Source: Treponema sp. UBA1798
GTDB lineage: Bacteria > Spirochaetota > Spirochaetia > Treponematales > Treponemataceae
Assembly (NCBI GenBank): GCA_002319875.1
Contig: DCFS01000292.1
Coordinates: 2,672 to 10,805 of the forward strand
Reading direction: 5' to 3'
DNA length: 8,134 bases
A model generated the notes under the pieces. The model was not told where the DNA came from. It did not search any database and was given only the letters and a program-made list of their open reading frames with translations. The position numbers and the translations under genes were made by a program. Positions 6,311 to 8,134 of the stretch are shown piece by piece (within the stretch, counting starts at the first letter, position 1; every line of letters starts with the position of its first letter).

Positions 6311-7960
6311 ATGGAACATTATGGCTTATGGGGAATTATTCCACCCCTGCTCACCATACTGCTTGCATTCCTTACGAAGGATGTAGTGGTTTCCCTTTTT
6401 CTGGGAATACTGTCCGGTGCAATGATTATTGCCGGCGGCAATCCTTTTATTGCCCTGATGAAACTGACAGACCTGCTGGCCGGCTCTCTTGCTGACGGCT
6501 GGAATATCAGAATTTTTCTATTTTGCGGCCTTCTGGGAGGACTGGTCGGCATGCTCACCAAAACAGGTGCAGCCGGATCTTTCGGACGGTGGGCCTCATC
6601 CCGTCTCAAAAACGGACGGGGAAGCCAGCTTATGACGCTTGTCTTCGGTATACTCATTTTTATCGATGATTATTTCAATTCTCTCTCTGTCGGAACAGTT
6701 ATGCGGCCGATATGCGATAAAACAAAAGTATCACGGGCAAAACTGGCTTACATCCTCGATTCTACAGCCGCACCGGTATGCATCCTTGCACCGATATCCA
6801 GCTGGGTAGTTACCGTTATGTCCATTGTCCGGGATGCGCACGGATTCAACAAACTGGGAATGAGTGAATTCACCTTTTTTATCCGCGCAATTCCATACAA
6901 TCTGTATGCAATTACGACGCTGCTTATGGTATTCAGCGTCATAATTTTCAGGAGAGATTTCGGACCGATGAAAGCTTCGGAAGATCTTGCACAGACGGGT
7001 GTTCTCTATAATGAAAAGAAATACGGCGCCGTTACTGGAAATGTACCGGAAGTGGAAATCTCCCGGGCAAAGCCATTCGACATGCTGTTTCCGATTATCG
7101 TACTGGTTGTAAGCGCAGTCGTATTTTTCCCTGTAACAACATGGCTCCATGCAATCGATAATAAAAATATACTGTCACTGGATCAGGCAGTCCGTTCCAT
7201 GACTCTGGGAGCGGCTTTCAACAATACGGATTCATCTGTCGCACTTTGCTATGCGATAATACTGACGATATTTGCCACCTATGTTTATTATCTTGCGCGG
7301 AAACTGATGACACTACAGGAATCCGGAGAAGCGCTCAGAGACGGTATTAAAAGTATGGTACCAGCGCTTATTATCCTGACGATGGCCTGGTCAATCGGCA
7401 CGATCATAAAATCACCACGCAGCGACGGAGGACTGGGGCTGGGACTCTATCTGTCAGAAGTCGTAAAAGCCGGCGGCTTTCCGCTTGGACTGCTTCCGGC
7501 AATTCTGTTTGTTCTGAGCGCAGTCATATCGTTTGCAACCGGAACAAGCTGGGGAACGTTCGGCATCATGATTCCTATTGCCATGCCTATCGTTACGGGA
7601 CTTTCCGAAGCAAACGGTCTGTCACAGAATGCGCTTGTCAATATTACGATGATTTCGATAGCAGGGGTACTAAGCGGCGCTGTTTTCGGCGACCATTCCT
7701 CTCCGATCTCGGATACGACGATTCTTTCATCAACAGGTGCCAGCTGCCCGCACCTCGAACATGTTGCAACACAAATGCCTTACGCAGTCTTTGTCGCAAC
7801 ATGTTCGTTTGCAGGTTATCTCGTCGGAGGAATTTTTCAGAATCCCATTATCTGCTGGGCGGTTAACCTGTCAGTATTTACCGCAGGATTGATATTTCTG
7901 CCAAAACTGGTAAAACAGGCAACAACCACGCCGCAGGCAGCGGGGCATGTAGCGCTCTAA
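6311..7960 (+). CDS. nhaC: Na+/H+ antiporter, NhaC family, inner-membrane protein
   Basis: A 549-residue polytopic membrane protein expected to exchange sodium for protons across the inner membrane. Hydrophobic segments begin near residues 8, 25, 68, 108, 196, 258, 310, 350, 392, 445, 488 and 515, so about 11-12 spans. Strong NhaC-family (PF03553) marks are FIDDYFNSLSVGTVMRPI (117-134), DSTAAPVC (150-157), PISSW (161-165), GTSWGTFG (411-418) and FGDHSSPISDTT (459-470); the two acidic/Ser-rich stretches lie in the two halves, as expected for an inverted-repeat transporter. No signal peptide is needed. A hydrophilic stretch (214-256) forms the longest loop. It is monocistronic by context: divergent from aroDE and convergent with the gene entering from the right. 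Relatives include malate/lactate antiporters (MleN type), so the transported solute is not certain, although sodium/proton exchange is the default. Confidence 0.9.
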   Translation: MEHYGLWGIIPPLLTILLAFLTKDVVVSLFLGILSGAMIIAGGNPFIALMKLTDLLAGSLADGWNIRIFLFCGLLGGLVGMLTKTGAAGSFGRWASSRLKNGRGSQLMTLVFGILIFIDDYFNSLSVGTVMRPICDKTKVSRAKLAYILDSTAAPVCILAPISSWVVTVMSIVRDAHGFNKLGMSEFTFFIRAIPYNLYAITTLLMVFSVIIFRRDFGPMKASEDLAQTGVLYNEKKYGAVTGNVPEVEISRAKPFDMLFPIIVLVVSAVVFFPVTTWLHAIDNKNILSLDQAVRSMTLGAAFNNTDSSVALCYAIILTIFATYVYYLARKLMTLQESGEALRDGIKSMVPALIILTMAWSIGTIIKSPRSDGGLGLGLYLSEVVKAGGFPLGLLPAILFVLSAVISFATGTSWGTFGIMIPIAMPIVTGLSEANGLSQNALVNITMISIAGVLSGAVFGDHSSPISDTTILSSTGASCPHLEHVATQMPYAVFVATCSFAGYLVGGIFQNPIICWAVNLSVFTAGLIFLPKLVKQATTTPQAAGHVAL

Positions 7961-7973
7961 AAGTATTGCAGCC

Positions 7974-8020
7974 GGGATTTAATACCCTTCATATGCCTCA
8001 AGAGGCGGGGTATTAAACCC
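7974..8020. repeat. Long imperfect palindrome after nhaC (possible terminator or dispersed palindromic element)
   Basis: TTTAATACCC (7978-7987) pairs perfectly with GGGTATTAAA (8008-8017); an unpaired A (7977) separates it from a further GGG/CCC (7974-7976 with 8018-8020), giving 13 base pairs. Inside, GCCT (7995-7998) pairs with AGGC (8003-8006) around CAAG. Unpaired bases between the stems are asymmetric (7 against 1). There is no T tract on either side, so a simple intrinsic terminator is unlikely. Confidence 0.6.
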
Positions 8021-8070
8021 TCTGCACGAATCAAATCCGCACTACAAATAAGAACAGCATAAAACCCGGC

Positions 8071-8096
8071 AAAAATCACGGTCACTGGATCGTGAT
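8071..8096 (-). terminator. Intrinsic terminator of the minus-strand gene at the right edge
   Basis: On the minus strand ATCACG (8096-8091) pairs with CGTGAT (8080-8075) around a 10-nt loop, and the stem runs directly into five T (8075-8071, counting the stem's last base). The proposed stop codon (8084-8082) sits in the loop. Confidence 0.55.
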
Positions 8097-8134
8097 CCGC
8101 TTGCGGATCCTGTCTACAACGGTCAAAACAAGAG
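8082..8134 (-). CDS. C-terminal end of an unidentified minus-strand gene
   Basis: Reading the minus strand in the frame that starts at 8132 gives LVLTVVDRIRKRITIQ and then TGA at 8084-8082. The stretch is hydrophobic followed by a basic tail, the pattern seen where a last membrane helix leaves the membrane, for example in transporter permeases, but 16 codons cannot identify a family. The chief support is context: a T-tailed hairpin begins at this stop, as expected for a gene end. One other minus-strand frame is also open here but runs through both hairpins. The gene converges on nhaC. Confidence 0.4.
   Translation of the reverse strand, partial: LVLTVVDRIRKRITIQ

Noticed and set aside
6731..7150. 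139-codon minus-strand frame antisense to nhaC
   Set aside because: It overlaps conserved NhaC motifs on the plus strand, and its composition looks like antisense of a membrane protein gene.
7960..8133. 58-codon minus-strand frame open from the right edge
   Set aside because: It runs through both the T-tailed terminator hairpin and the long palindrome and reads into no known family; the shorter frame ending at 8082 fits the terminator better.

Overview
The window reads as ordinary chromosomal sequence from a spirochaete-like bacterium, most likely a member of the Treponemataceae. This placement is an inference. It rests on a fused 3-dehydroquinate dehydratase/shikimate dehydrogenase (an AroDE fusion familiar from treponemes and chlamydiae), the style of the housekeeping genes, and moderate base composition (mid-40s % GC judged by eye, not counted). 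No mobile element, CRISPR array, tRNA or rRNA is visible. I did not find a convincing undescribed system; the points of interest are at the level of motifs and gene organisation.

Layout. At the left edge a glycogen debranching enzyme gene (glgX-like, minus strand, 5' part only) diverges from era (plus strand). Neither has a visible ribosome binding site, and each has a -10-like hexamer exactly 6 nt before its ATG, so both could be leaderless. era converges on a four-gene minus-strand cluster whose transcription order is aroDE, rpiA, an RluA-family pseudouridine synthase gene, then an FMN-dependent alpha-hydroxy-acid dehydrogenase gene. aroDE overlaps rpiA by 23 nt, rpiA overlaps the synthase gene by 1 nt (TAATG), and the dehydrogenase follows after 47 nt with its own strong Shine-Dalgarno. 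A 120-nt divergent region separates aroDE from nhaC (plus strand), which has a clear -10 box and Shine-Dalgarno. After nhaC come a long imperfect palindrome and then the last codons of a minus-strand gene entering from the right, with an intrinsic terminator overlapping its stop codon.

How the genes fit together. RpiA belongs to the non-oxidative pentose phosphate pathway, which makes the erythrose 4-phosphate that feeds the shikimate pathway, where AroDE carries out steps 3 and 4. Their overlap is therefore metabolically sensible. Era and the pseudouridine synthase both act on RNA or ribosomes but lie in opposing units. GlgX handles storage glycogen. NhaC is a membrane sodium/proton antiporter. 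The dehydrogenase carries an unusual N-terminal four-cysteine cluster and its substrate cannot be read from sequence.
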